Shown piece by piece: positions 14,142 through 23,436 of a stretch of DNA of 34,314 nucleotides. Every line of letters begins with the position of its first letter. The stretch's first letter is position 1. The stretch lies in assembly GCA_964404765.1 (NCBI GenBank), contig CAYOLL010000004.1, positions 1 to 34,314 of the forward strand, in the 5' to 3' direction. This DNA is from CAYOLL01 sp964404765 [NCBI: uncultured Gemmatimonadota bacterium]. Lineage in GTDB: Bacteria > 4572-55. The notes beneath the pieces were generated by a model. It was given only the letters and a program-made list of their open reading frames with translations, made no database searches and was not told the origin of the DNA. The translations under genes were made by a program, and so were the position numbers.

Positions 14142-17100
14142 ATGCAAGACCTTGAAAGTCTTAAAAGCAAGGCTGCTTCAGAGCTGACGCAAGCGCTGCC
14201 TTTGGTGGATAAATCTGTTGAAAAAAGCTCACCCAAAAGATTGGACGCAACGGCCTATAGCGCTATGCCGCCGGCGATTGCCGAAATGTGCCAGCGTTAT
14301 GGTCGCAAGAAAAATGCGGCGACTCGTCTGGAAGTTTTGCTGCAATGTTTTGACGCCCTACAGATTCATGTTACCTGCTTGCTGTTGGCTGATTATTTGA
14401 ATAGCGCCGGTGTTGATACCGACTTAAACGATTTACTAAGTGACTATCTGGCCGAGTCTGAAATCAGCGCTATTTTTTTCTATATACTGCTGGAACAATA
14501 CCGTGCCAGCAATAGTGGCCATTTCTTTGCCCGTCAGAAAAATCAACTAATGCCCGCCGTGCCATTTGAAGATTGGGAAATTGCTTATAAAAACATCAAT
14601 TTTTCGAATGCGCAACAATCCCTTGATCTTTTATTTCCCCGCATCAGCAAACAATTTGAGCTGTTTCGATTTTTAAACCAGTATCCTTTGTTTGTCGTGC
14701 GCGCCTATGATGAAGAGCGGGATGCCTATCAGGTGGATTGGTTACTGCAAAACAAAAGCGACTGGATTTCTTCAAAAAAAGATGAGCCGCTTATTCTCAA
14801 CCGACTTTATCTGGCAGACGAGGCGGGTTCCCTGTCGTTGCACCCGTTATTGATTACAGCCAAGTGTCCGAAGTGCCAGCAGGAGCACATTTTTTATTTT
14901 CAAAAAATTAATCGTGAAGCGCTTGTCTATTTCAATTTTGAAGATTTTCATACGCTCTCCATAACGGATGTCTCCGTTATGAGTGAACTGGGGAATACGC
15001 TGGCTCAGAAGAAAGCATACAGTCTGGCAGTACAATGCTTTGAAGTTATTTTGCGTATTCGACCCAATGACAAAACCGCCCGTTCGGGGTTGTTTGCGAC
15101 CCATAATCTGTATGGCGTGCAGCTTTTTGAGGCCAAAAAATTTGAGGAGTCCGGTGAGCAGTTTCGTTTAGCCTTAGTCTTGCGTGCCGATGTCAGCCAG
15201 GTTTATTTTAACCTGGCTACGGCGTATCGGAAGAGCAAAAATTTTAGCGGCGCACTGGAAACAATTGATCGACTATTGGAACGGCAGCCGAGTCTTACGA
15301 AAGCCTTGGAAGCCAAAGCGCAGATTCTGGAAGAGTACGGTCAGCATGACGAAGCCTTAAAAATCTATGAGACCGCCTTAAAATCCGATCTGGCATACAA
15401 ACGTATTTTTACTTCCTGGCGACGGTTAAGCGACCAAATTGCTATGCCGCAAGCTACGCCGGTTAAAAAAGACGACAAAAAAGCCGATAAAAAAACCGAC
15501 AAGCCGGAAAAGAAGGAAGATAAAAAATCGGCATTAGAAATTTTGACCCGTGATGTAATGGAATACGTTAAAAAAGAAGCCGTTGAGCCGATTTTTGGAC
15601 GGGAAAAAGAATTGGGCGAGATTATGGAAATTCTGACCTGCCATAATAAAAACAACGTCATACTGGTGGGTGAGTCCGGTGTTGGCAAATCGGCAATTGT
15701 CGAGGAGTTGGCCCGTCGGGTGATCCGCGAGGATGTGCCGCAGCGCCTCAAGGGTAAGCGCTTGCTGGAGCTTAGCACAACCACGCTGGTGGCCGGAACA
15801 AAGTTTCGCGGCGAATTGGAAGAGCGAATTCTAAGTTTAGTGGATGAAATTAAGAGTGATGGCAGTATTATTCTTTACATTGACGAGATATCCAGTATCG
15901 TTCACGGCGGTTCCTATCGCGGCAGTACTGTGGAAATTTCCGGTGTTTTAAAGCCCGCCCTGGCGCGTGGCGAAATCCAGTGCATCGGCACGGCGACACT
16001 CGACGAATATCGTCGCAATATCGAAAAAGATCAGGCACTGGAACGGCGCTTTCAAATTGTGCATGTTGACGAGCCAAGTGTTGATGAAACATTGTCGGTG
16101 CTAAAAATTACGGTTAACAAGTTTGAGACTTTCTACGGTGTGCATTTTGATGATGAAGCCATGCGTTTAGCAGCAGAGTTTGCCAAAAATTTTTTGCGGG
16201 ATCGGGCCTTGCCGGATAAAGCCCTGGACTTGCTTGATCGCGCCGGGGCAAGTGTGGCCTATGCCGCACAAAACGACCCAAATATTCCGCCCTATGTGAC
16301 GCCGGACGATATGATTCGGATTGTATCCAAGATCAGCGGTGTGCCGGTTAATAAAATCGACCAATCCAATGCTGAGCGCTACCAGAACATGGAGTCTATT
16401 TTGCGTCGCAAAATTGTCGGTCAGGATGCGGCAATTGATCAGGTTTGCCGTGTTATCCGTACGAATCGCATGAAGTTTAAGTTGAATCCCAGCCGTCCGG
16501 AGGGTGTTCTGCTTTTTCTTGGCCCTACCGGGGTAGGCAAGACCGAGCTGGCCAGAATGCTGGCTGAGTTTCTGTTTGGCAGTGTTGATGACATGATTCG
16601 GATTGATATGTCTGAGTTTTCTGATCGCATTGCCACGACCAAGTTGGTTGGCGCTGCGCCGGGTTATGTGGGTTACAATGATCCTAATCAATTGACGGAT
16701 CGGGTGCGAAACCACCCTTATACGCTTGTTTTATTAGATGAAATTGAAAAAGCTGATTCGCAGGTTCTCAATATTTTTCTGCAGGTTTTTGACGCCGGTC
16801 GCCTGACGGATTCCAAAGGCCGCGATGTGGCTTTTAATCACACAACCGTTGTGATGACATCCAATATTGGTTCCGAGTTGTTTTTTAAAACGACTATCGG
16901 TTATGGGGATAATCGCAACGGCGGTTCTTCCGGGAAGGCTGTGGCGGTTTCCACGCAGCAACTGATGCGGCAGCTTCAGAGCCGGTTGACCCCGGAATTT
17001 TTGGGTCGGATCGATGAAATTGTTGTCTTTAATCCGCTGATGCTGGACGACGCCAAAAAAATTGTTGAATTGCGGCTTAAGGCGATTCATGACCAATTGC

Positions 17101-17318
17101 ACTTGGAGGAAAAAACGCTTTTTCTGTATGATTCCGCGCTTGAATTTTTGGTGGAAGTCGGTTTTGATTCGGAATTTGGCGCGCGCAATTTGGACAAGAC
17201 AATTCGTCAATATTTGTTAGACCCGTTGGCGCGGAAAAAGCTGCAGCCGGATTGGATGTCCGTCCACGAAATCAGCGTCGCGCGGCAAGGGCAGAATTTA
17301 CAAATTATTATGAAGTGA
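14142..17318 (+). CDS. Clp-type double AAA+ ATPase with N-terminal TPR region
   Basis: 1058 residues, start after AAAGGACGCCAC. Residues 1-280 have no recognisable Clp N-domain and carry a lone CPKC. TPR-like repeats follow (about 285-425), then a Lys/Asp-rich linker (about 440-462). AAA-1 has Walker A GESGVGKS (510-517) and Walker B ILYIDE; AAA-2 has GPTGVGKT (794-801), VLLDEIEKA and the Clp signature GAAPGYVGY. There is no long ClpB middle coiled coil between the AAA domains. In AAA-2, TTIGYGD lies where ClpA and ClpC carry the IGL/VGF loop that docks on ClpP. It is therefore more ClpA/ClpC-like, an unfoldase that may pick substrates through its TPRs. It is followed by rpsT under a separate promoter. 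Confidence 0.85.
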   Translation: MQDLESLKSKAASELTQALPLVDKSVEKSSPKRLDATAYSAMPPAIAEMCQRYGRKKNAATRLEVLLQCFDALQIHVTCLLLADYLNSAGVDTDLNDLLSDYLAESEISAIFFYILLEQYRASNSGHFFARQKNQLMPAVPFEDWEIAYKNINFSNAQQSLDLLFPRISKQFELFRFLNQYPLFVVRAYDEERDAYQVDWLLQNKSDWISSKKDEPLILNRLYLADEAGSLSLHPLLITAKCPKCQQEHIFYFQKINREALVYFNFEDFHTLSITDVSVMSELGNTLAQKKAYSLAVQCFEVILRIRPNDKTARSGLFATHNLYGVQLFEAKKFEESGEQFRLALVLRADVSQVYFNLATAYRKSKNFSGALETIDRLLERQPSLTKALEAKAQILEEYGQHDEALKIYETALKSDLAYKRIFTSWRRLSDQIAMPQATPVKKDDKKADKKTDKPEKKEDKKSALEILTRDVMEYVKKEAVEPIFGREKELGEIMEILTCHNKNNVILVGESGVGKSAIVEELARRVIREDVPQRLKGKRLLELSTTTLVAGTKFRGELEERILSLVDEIKSDGSIILYIDEISSIVHGGSYRGSTVEISGVLKPALARGEIQCIGTATLDEYRRNIEKDQALERRFQIVHVDEPSVDETLSVLKITVNKFETFYGVHFDDEAMRLAAEFAKNFLRDRALPDKALDLLDRAGASVAYAAQNDPNIPPYVTPDDMIRIVSKISGVPVNKIDQSNAERYQNMESILRRKIVGQDAAIDQVCRVIRTNRMKFKLNPSRPEGVLLFLGPTGVGKTELARMLAEFLFGSVDDMIRIDMSEFSDRIATTKLVGAAPGYVGYNDPNQLTDRVRNHPYTLVLLDEIEKADSQVLNIFLQVFDAGRLTDSKGRDVAFNHTTVVMTSNIGSELFFKTTIGYGDNRNGGSSGKAVAVSTQQLMRQLQSRLTPEFLGRIDEIVVFNPLMLDDAKKIVELRLKAIHDQLHLEEKTLFLYDSALEFLVEVGFDSEFGARNLDKTIRQYLLDPLARKKLQPDWMSVHEISVARQGQNLQIIMK

Positions 17319-17373
17319 TCGCATTTTTTTACGCTTTTGATTTCATACGACTCGATAAGTGGCGCAAAACTTA

Positions 17374-17401
17374 TTGACAACAAATCGAATAAGTATATAT
17401 T
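17374..17401 (+). promoter_or_regulatory. Sigma70-type promoter of rpsT
   Basis: TTGACA at 17374-17379 and TATATT at 17396-17401 with a 16-bp spacer, 40 bp before the TTG start of rpsT. It leaves a short leader containing a near-perfect ribosome binding site (AAGGAGGT at 17428-17435). Confidence 0.65.
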
Positions 17402-17441
17402 GCTTGCTCACTTATAAATTTTAACGAAAGGAGGTATCAAT

Positions 17442-17714
17442 TTGGCGCATCATAAATCCGCGACTAAGCGTATCAAGACAAATAAAGTTCGTAATTTGCG
17501 CAATCGTTATGAACGCAAGACGCTACGCACTTTAGTTAAAAAAGTGCGGCTGGCAGCAACCCAGGAAGAAGGAAGCAAGGCTTTAGGCCCGGCAATTTCC
17601 CGGTTGGATAAAGCGGCTCGCAAAGGCCTTATCCATAAAAAGAATGCTGCTCGCAACAAGTCCCGCTTGACTAAATTTGTTCGATCTCTTAGCGCAACCA
17701 AAGCTGCTATCTAA
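17442..17714 (+). CDS. rpsT: 30S ribosomal protein S20
   Basis: 90-residue, very basic helical protein that binds 16S rRNA in the small subunit. AHHKSATKRIKTNKVRNLRN at the N-terminus and GLIHKKNAARNKSRLTKFV near the C-terminus are diagnostic. The start codon is TTG, placed 6 bp after a strong AAGGAGGT. A UUG start is also used by E. coli rpsT, where it takes part in autogenous control. The gene has its own promoter and a strong terminator. Confidence 0.97.
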   Translation: MAHHKSATKRIKTNKVRNLRNRYERKTLRTLVKKVRLAATQEEGSKALGPAISRLDKAARKGLIHKKNAARNKSRLTKFVRSLSATKAAI

Positions 17715-17715
17715 T

Positions 17716-17760
17716 AAAAAAAGTCCGAAGCTGATTGCCAGTTCCGGACTTTTTTATTTT
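17716..17760. terminator. Intrinsic terminator between convergent genes
   Basis: AAAAAAGTCCG pairs with CGGACTTTTTT around an imperfect inner stem (AAGCTG/CAGTTC), followed by a T-rich run. It begins right after the rpsT stop. The A-tract on one side and T-tract on the other let it serve both rpsT and the convergent propeller gene ending at 17795. Confidence 0.85.
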
Positions 17761-17794
17761 TCTGTTCATTTCCCTGCAAGTACGCAAGCTTTTG

Positions 17795-19357
17795 CTACCA
17801 TTCCCGTTGCGGGTCATTCCAGTAAAAGCGCGTCGCCCCGCGATCCGTGCTAAACCACACATAGTTTCCATCAATAAACACATCTTTGACGAAATTGCTT
17901 GGCAGCCCGGCCGGAGTTACGGTATAGCTGCTTTTAATACTGCCGATCTGTTCCTGGGATATATACTTGTGCCAGGCATCCTGTTTTTTGGAATAGCGCC
18001 ACACGCCCAGATCCGTTGCTAACCAAAGATTTGATGAGTCTACCGCCATTTCCTGAATACGGGGCAGCCGTGTGTTGTAGACTTCCGGAATTTTGGTGAT
18101 AAATGGCCACCAATCCCATTCTTTATAAAGCAGATCGTAAATTACCAGGCCGTCCGGCGTAGCAAAATAGACCATCTCATCATCTTTATCGACACAAACG
18201 CTCAGGATTTCCCCCCGCAGTTGTCCCGCCGGAGCTGACATTGAGAGCCAGGCGGTATCACCCAATGTGTATTGATAAACGCCATCACGAGTGGCAGCCC
18301 AAATGGTTTTGCGGTGGACAGCCAGATCGTTGATTGTCAGGTAGCTTAGTTTGGAGTTCTCAACTTTGCCATGAGTCGCGACCTCGCCTTTGCTATTCAG
18401 CTTAAGCCAATTTAAGCCGGTGTCTAACCCAACCCAAATGTAATTTTCCACCAGGGCTAATGCGCGCACGTCGTTGCCGGTCAGGCCATTAAAAGTATTG
18501 AAAGTTTGCCAGCCGTTGCGAATTTTGTTGAAGCGAGCCAAGCCTTCCGGCGTGGCCAGCCAAACATCGTCTGCGCCATTGACCATATCAACTACGGTGG
18601 CGGTTGGAAATTTGCGCGTATGACGGGCTTCAACATACGTGAAAGTGTTTTTTATTTCATCATAAATGGTTAAACCACGATACTCATCCGATTTTTCGCC
18701 GGCGCCGCCAAACCAAAGTGTGTGATCTACCCGTATCATGCAGTTGACCTGATCATCCAGGAGACCAAAGCGCACTTTTTCGAACCATTTACTGAAGGTG
18801 TCATATTTAAAAATACCTTCGCCGTCGGTGCCAACCCATAAATATTGGCCACGCGTATCCTCGAGCCAGGCGGTTGCCTGATGGTTGCGTAAGTACTCAT
18901 CCATAAAACTAATGTCATGCACGAATGGATAGCGCAAAGCCAATTTGTTATTGTCGTAGTCGCCGCCAAACCAGCGCAGATTTTCAATTGGCAGATTGCC
19001 GTATTTCCATTCGTGTGTACTTTTTTCAAACCAGATATAGGGCAAATCGCCAGGCTGCAGTGTGCTTGGTTCAATTTCCAGATACAGCCAAAATGCGCCG
19101 ACGGCAATCCGCCGGATCGGTCGGGGCAGCCAAAACGCCTGCCAGTTTTCTTTAAGTTCGTCATAAACCGACAAACCGCCCCATGTGGTAAAGTACATGT
19201 AGTTGACTTCGGTGGCAATGGCCGTCACGTAGCGCTGATTATTGAAGACCTGCCAATCACGCGGCTTGTAGTATTCGAAATAAGTCTGGGCTGCAACGGA
19301 AGATACCGTGCAGGTCAATAAAGCGATATATAGCGTTAAACATTGCCTGATCTTCAT
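17795..19357 (-). CDS. Secreted two-component-regulator-type beta-propeller protein
   Basis: 520 residues, start after AAAGGATTAGT. A signal peptide (about residues 1-24, ending VAAQ) is followed by many short repeats of the form xWxGTxxGxxxY (for example LWVGTDGEGIFKYD, IWVGLDTGLNWL, VWLATPEGLARF, IWAATRDGVYQY, LWLATDLGVWRY). These are the reg_prop blades found in the periplasmic sensors of hybrid histidine kinases, and they also occur in stand-alone secreted proteins. There is no kinase, membrane or sorting domain here, so it is a free periplasmic or surface propeller of unknown ligand. It is convergent to rpsT. Confidence 0.8.
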   Translation of the reverse strand: MKIRQCLTLYIALLTCTVSSVAAQTYFEYYKPRDWQVFNNQRYVTAIATEVNYMYFTTWGGLSVYDELKENWQAFWLPRPIRRIAVGAFWLYLEIEPSTLQPGDLPYIWFEKSTHEWKYGNLPIENLRWFGGDYDNNKLALRYPFVHDISFMDEYLRNHQATAWLEDTRGQYLWVGTDGEGIFKYDTFSKWFEKVRFGLLDDQVNCMIRVDHTLWFGGAGEKSDEYRGLTIYDEIKNTFTYVEARHTRKFPTATVVDMVNGADDVWLATPEGLARFNKIRNGWQTFNTFNGLTGNDVRALALVENYIWVGLDTGLNWLKLNSKGEVATHGKVENSKLSYLTINDLAVHRKTIWAATRDGVYQYTLGDTAWLSMSAPAGQLRGEILSVCVDKDDEMVYFATPDGLVIYDLLYKEWDWWPFITKIPEVYNTRLPRIQEMAVDSSNLWLATDLGVWRYSKKQDAWHKYISQEQIGSIKSSYTVTPAGLPSNFVKDVFIDGNYVWFSTDRGATRFYWNDPQREW

Positions 19358-19470
19358 ACTAATCCTTTCGTAGATTCCGGGAAAATAGGTTTGACGCGGA
19401 TAATACCAAAACTTGAGCGAAACATTCCCGGAAATCCGTGCAATTTGCGCTCATCTTCCTTACAGTTGGC

Positions 19471-20358
19471 TTATGCGCTCATGGTCATGCCGGTCAGCAG
19501 ATAATGAACGGTCAGGTTGGTAAACTGGCCCCACTTTTCAGCAATTAACCGCGCCTCCAGTTCCGTGCAATCCTGTTCCGGCAGGTAAAAGAAGCGGATG
19601 GCTTTGCGAACAACCAGATCACCGGCGGCAATAGCATCTCCGCGTCCCAGCCCGCGCGCCAGCAACCAATCAATTGTCCAACGACCAATCCCGCGTATAG
19701 GCAGCAGCCGGGCGGCTATTTCCTCGTTCGATTGCGTGGCGATGTCGGATAGCTTCAGTTTACCGTTGCAGATAGCGCGGGCCAGATCAATGATGTACTC
19801 AGATTTTTTGGCGGTGAATTGCAATGCGCGTAAATCTGTGGGGTCCTGGGCGGCTAAATTTTCGGGAGAAGGGAACGCAAAGTAGGTTTTCCCGGCAATG
19901 TGAAGCTGCTCACCAAACTGCCGAATCAAGCGACTGCGGACCGCAAAAGCAAAGCGCAAGTTGATCTGCTGCGCCGTAATGGATGTCACCAGCATTTCAA
20001 ACAAATCCGGGCACAGTGTCGGGCGCAAGCCGCAGAATTGCCGGGTTAGACTGGTCAGGACGGGGTCTCTTTCTGCCCAGGCATAAAACGCGGCGACGGG
20101 GAAATCCAAACCCAAAATTTTGCGGGCAATGGTTTCGGCCTGTACCCACACCCGTGGGGAAGCCGGGGTTGGCTGAACGTCAAAGCCAATTCGGTCCTCT
20201 ACTGTTGATAGAATCAGCAAGTACAGCCGTTGATCGACGGTGAAAACTTTGCGGAATATCCCATCATCAAAATGGTTAGCGGAATCCTCACCGTAGGCTT
20301 GATAGCGGCGCAGGGTCAGGTTGAAGTCAAATGGGGGAGAGGGCGGGAAAAAACGCAT
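19471..20358 (-). CDS. DNA-3-methyladenine glycosylase II-like (AlkA/HhH-GPD family)
   Basis: 295-residue base-excision repair glycosylase. An AlkA-like N-terminal domain (about residues 1-110) precedes the HhH-GPD fold. The helix-hairpin-helix motif LLPIRGIGRWTIDWLL is at about 218-233, and the catalytic Asp is D247 (AIAAGDLVV). SITAQQIN (about 126-133) matches the family's conserved QQ segment. It removes alkylated purines from DNA. Its ATG overlaps the stop of the DUF503 gene (TAATG), which means translational coupling. Length is normal for AlkA without the Ada part. Confidence 0.85.
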   Translation of the reverse strand: MRFFPPSPPFDFNLTLRRYQAYGEDSANHFDDGIFRKVFTVDQRLYLLILSTVEDRIGFDVQPTPASPRVWVQAETIARKILGLDFPVAAFYAWAERDPVLTSLTRQFCGLRPTLCPDLFEMLVTSITAQQINLRFAFAVRSRLIRQFGEQLHIAGKTYFAFPSPENLAAQDPTDLRALQFTAKKSEYIIDLARAICNGKLKLSDIATQSNEEIAARLLPIRGIGRWTIDWLLARGLGRGDAIAAGDLVVRKAIRFFYLPEQDCTELEARLIAEKWGQFTNLTVHYLLTGMTMSA

Positions 20359-20639
20359 TAGACCAAATCTTTTTTGATCTTGATGATCTCAATACGATCA
20401 TCTTTTTCGATGAATTTAATCACATTTTCCAACGAGTCCTGGGCGTGTTGAGCTGCTGATGAAACCGTGGCGATGCCTAAAACCGCACGCTGCCACTTAT
20501 CCTGCTCTTCTACTTCGGCAAAAGACACGTTGAACTTGTTTTTGACGCTATCGCGCAGGTGATTCAGAATCATGCGCTTACTTTTGAGTGAGTCGCTTTC
20601 GGGCAAAAAAATTTCCAGCTCGCAAATACTGACAAACAT
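20358..20639 (-). CDS. DUF503/YlxP-like protein
   Basis: 93-residue protein starting MFVSICELEIFLPESDSLKS after AAAGGATATTACT. The beginning, the SLKSKRMILNHLRDSVKNKF stretch and the FNVSFAEVEEQDKWQRA segment are characteristic of DUF503 (YlxP). The family is usually found in the nusA-infB-rbfA cluster and is suspected of a ribosome-related role; here it is coupled instead to an AlkA-like gene. It lies 11 bp downstream of the PD-(D/E)XK gene, so the three may form one operon. Confidence 0.85.
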   Translation of the reverse strand: MFVSICELEIFLPESDSLKSKRMILNHLRDSVKNKFNVSFAEVEEQDKWQRAVLGIATVSSAAQHAQDSLENVIKFIEKDDRIEIIKIKKDLV

Positions 20640-20650
20640 AGTAATATCCT

Positions 20651-21328
20651 TTATTTCAAGTGAATGGGCTGCCCCGATGATTTTTGCATATCCTCAAAAT
20701 TGTAGAGATCAATCACATCGTCACGCATTTGGGCGGCGTAAATGCCATGTCGGGTCAGATGGGTCATCAGGCTGGGATCTAAATACATGGAGGAAAAGAT
20801 GGGAATGAAGGCCAGATGGCTGTACTCAGGAAAATAGCCGTTAATGTCTTTGAGCAGATCAATAAAATCGGCAACGTATTCCGGGCGAGGATTGGATTTG
20901 GTCTCGTTGAGAAGCCACTTTGTCTCCCCGACGACGATGCCGTCAAACTCACGGGTTTGGCCGGTCTTTACATGGCGGATGGATGAACGCACCGTAAAGC
21001 GAAGCACGGGGTCAATCCCAAAATAACGCTTGGCAATACCCGGCAGACCGGGCGCCACAATATCCTCGGCAAATGTGCCCAACTTGTTGATTAAATCGCC
21101 CCATTGCTTGCGGGACTCGCGCCGTAGTTCGTCCCATTTACGCTGACTTTCGACGCGTGCTTCTTCCCATTTGTGCTGGCTTTCGGCCCATTTGATTTCG
21201 TTCTCGGCATGAAGCCGGCGGAATTCCTTCCACGCCGTTTCATTTTCGGCGCTTTGCTGGGCGACGCGCAACAGGATGTCTTCGACTTGCTGGAGCTTGT
21301 CGGTTTTGCCGTTGGATTTGATTTTCAT
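20651..21328 (-). CDS. Coiled-coil protein with PD-(D/E)XK nuclease-like domain (DUF3782-type)
   Basis: 225 residues, start after GGAGGTAGTCGCT. Residues about 10-85 form a charged coiled coil with repeated ENEIKWAES/ESQRKWDEL-like units. The C-terminal domain has E88, D129 (EFDGIVVGE) and E142-x-K144 (NETKSN), the layout of a PD-(D/E)XK nuclease core. Such proteins are frequent in cyanobacteria and FCB genomes, often as dispersed families, and their substrate is unknown. Activity is inferred from motifs only. It heads a likely operon with the DUF503 and AlkA-like genes. Confidence 0.75.
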   Translation of the reverse strand: MKIKSNGKTDKLQQVEDILLRVAQQSAENETAWKEFRRLHAENEIKWAESQHKWEEARVESQRKWDELRRESRKQWGDLINKLGTFAEDIVAPGLPGIAKRYFGIDPVLRFTVRSSIRHVKTGQTREFDGIVVGETKWLLNETKSNPRPEYVADFIDLLKDINGYFPEYSHLAFIPIFSSMYLDPSLMTHLTRHGIYAAQMRDDVIDLYNFEDMQKSSGQPIHLK

Positions 21329-21405
21329 AGCGACTACCTCCGTTCTGCTATAATATAAAAATTAATGGCAGTCAGGCCATAAAAAAACGGCGGTGGTAAG
21401 GCAGT

Positions 21406-23394
21406 TTAACGCAACAACACAGTTCGCGCAGTCATCAAGCCGGCGTTTGTTTGCAAGCTCCAAAAATAAATACCATTAGCCAGTTGACGATTATCCTGTG
21501 ACTGTCCATTCCAGGACAGATTATGCTCGCCGGGTGAAAGCAGTTCTTGGTCAAGAATCGTGCGCACCATGCGACCGGCGCTGTCATAAATCCGCACGGT
21601 TGCCGTTGAAGCCGCCGGCAAGTAAAAAGCCAGCGTGGTTTGATCGGAAAACGGATTCGGATGGCTTGCTTGCAAACTCGGGCGGGCGGCCGCATTTTCA
21701 ACAAATACATCGTGCTCGGGTGATTGCCAATTGCGTCCATCGGCAAAGAGCGCTTCTATAAAATAGCGATAGGCAAAGCCGGATGACGGGTGATCTTCAT
21801 ACATGACGGTTGTTGGCGCTAAAATCGGTGATATGCCAGAATAATCTGCCGCGGGACCAATGCCTTGCCGATGAACACGAATGCCGGTAATATGGGTCAA
21901 ATCCGACAACTGCCAGGCAAGCTTGACGCCCGGACCATTCATCTGCGCCTGAAAAGAGAGCAATGTTAAAGCGGCTACGCGCTGATAGTTTATCGCCGCC
22001 ACGACATCAATGATACCCCAGCCGAGCAGCGTATCCGGGTGGGTGGCCTGGCTGGCGGTCATCATCAGCGCTTCGCGGATTTGCATCATCGTCCAATCGG
22101 GATGGGCTTGCAAAAGCTGGGCGGCGCAGCCGGCCACTAACGGCGACGACAAAGACGTTCCGCTAAGATTATAATAGCCAATTGCACTGCGGGCGCGGGC
22201 GCAGCGCGTACTAACGCCACGAGCCATAACCTCCGGTTTAAGCCGGCCGTCGGCGGTTACCCCGTCAGAGTTGAAACTCGCCCTGGCGCCGGTTGCATCG
22301 ACCGCTCCAACGGTTAAGATGCTGTCGGCATCGGCCGGCGCGCCCAGAAACGGGTGGGTCGGGTCGCCGCCGCTATTACCCAGCGAGACGCAGATGACGA
22401 CGCCAAGACCGGCGGCAATATCGGCGGCGCGGGTGATCGGCGCAGTATCGCCGTCCATTTGCGCATAAGTATACCAGTCCAGGTAGCTCAACGAGCTATT
22501 GGCCACATCTGTGCCCAGGCCTTCCGCCCATTCAATGGCCGCAATCCAGTAATCTTCTTCAACCGGTGTTTCGTTGGGTAAGTCCTCGGTTTTGGCCAGA
22601 ATGAAGTGGGCTTTATAGGCCGGACCGATGAGCTTTCCGTCGGCATAACCACCCAAAGTTGACCAGGTCGCCGTGCCATGATCGTGTTGACCGCTCACAT
22701 CGTTGGCCTCATTTTGCACATTGCCGTCATTGAAAATAAAATCATGCTGCGCCAGTAAACGCCCTTCGCTGAGAATGGCGGCAAAGGATTCGTGGGTCAG
22801 ATTGTAGCCCGTATCAAGCATCGTAACAATCACCCCAGCGCCGTTATAACCAAGCCGATGGGCATTGACGGCATTGATCTGATTCAGTTGGTCAAATGAC
22901 AGGCCGTAGTTTAAATCTGCCGGCGTGGCCATGACTTCAGCAGGTGTTTCCACTAATTCCGGCCGTTTGAAGCCCAATACCGGCTGAATGCGGCTGACAA
23001 AGGGCAGAGCGGCGATTTGAGCCAATTGCTCCCGGGTTGTTACCAGGCTGATGGCATTTAACCACTTACTGGTTTGGACTATCCTTGCGCCGGTTCCAGC
23101 CAACCGTGCCGAATAATCCGCCGCCACCGGCAGGTCAAGCTGCGAAACACCCGGCTTTTGACCGCGTTTATGCCGTCGTTCAATCGCGCGATCAGTCAGA
23201 CCTAATTCGGCTAACGACATTGTGGCAGCGCTCGCTTGGGCATTTTCTGTGCTCTTGTCCGTTAAAAAAACCCAGACTTTCAGCTCTGACTGACCCGTCA
23301 GACGTTCATAAACCCGGCTGTCGATTTTTGACGCCATGCCGGATGAAACCCAGCCCAGAATGGCAATAAGAACGGCTGCTACTGTAATTCGCAT
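21406..23394 (-). CDS. Secreted subtilisin-like (S8) serine protease with C-terminal sorting domain
   Basis: 662 residues with a signal peptide (1-22). An inhibitor_I9-like propeptide precedes the subtilase core. The catalytic triad is D194 (MLDTGYN), H239 (QHDHGT) and S414 (SGTSLSSPLVAG), with oxyanion N340. After a fibronectin-like region, the last 85 residues (PNPFSDQTTLAFYLP, VRIYDSAGRMV, GIYFWSL, ending VLLR) are a FlgD-like/type IX-type sorting domain. The protease is thus predicted to be exported and cell-surface attached or released. A related sorting domain is on the Asp-box protein at 32276-33610. Confidence 0.92.
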   Translation of the reverse strand: MRITVAAVLIAILGWVSSGMASKIDSRVYERLTGQSELKVWVFLTDKSTENAQASAATMSLAELGLTDRAIERRHKRGQKPGVSQLDLPVAADYSARLAGTGARIVQTSKWLNAISLVTTREQLAQIAALPFVSRIQPVLGFKRPELVETPAEVMATPADLNYGLSFDQLNQINAVNAHRLGYNGAGVIVTMLDTGYNLTHESFAAILSEGRLLAQHDFIFNDGNVQNEANDVSGQHDHGTATWSTLGGYADGKLIGPAYKAHFILAKTEDLPNETPVEEDYWIAAIEWAEGLGTDVANSSLSYLDWYTYAQMDGDTAPITRAADIAAGLGVVICVSLGNSGGDPTHPFLGAPADADSILTVGAVDATGARASFNSDGVTADGRLKPEVMARGVSTRCARARSAIGYYNLSGTSLSSPLVAGCAAQLLQAHPDWTMMQIREALMMTASQATHPDTLLGWGIIDVVAAINYQRVAALTLLSFQAQMNGPGVKLAWQLSDLTHITGIRVHRQGIGPAADYSGISPILAPTTVMYEDHPSSGFAYRYFIEALFADGRNWQSPEHDVFVENAAARPSLQASHPNPFSDQTTLAFYLPAASTATVRIYDSAGRMVRTILDQELLSPGEHNLSWNGQSQDNRQLANGIYFWSLQTNAGLMTARTVLLR

Positions 23395-23436
23395 CGTGTT
23401 GACCTACCTTTTAACAACTTTGGGTGTCCCATTTCC

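Noticed and set aside
14142-17318. ClpB disaggregase
   Set aside because: There is no long middle coiled coil between the two AAA modules and there is a ClpP-loop-like TTIGYGD, so ClpA/ClpC-like is a better description.
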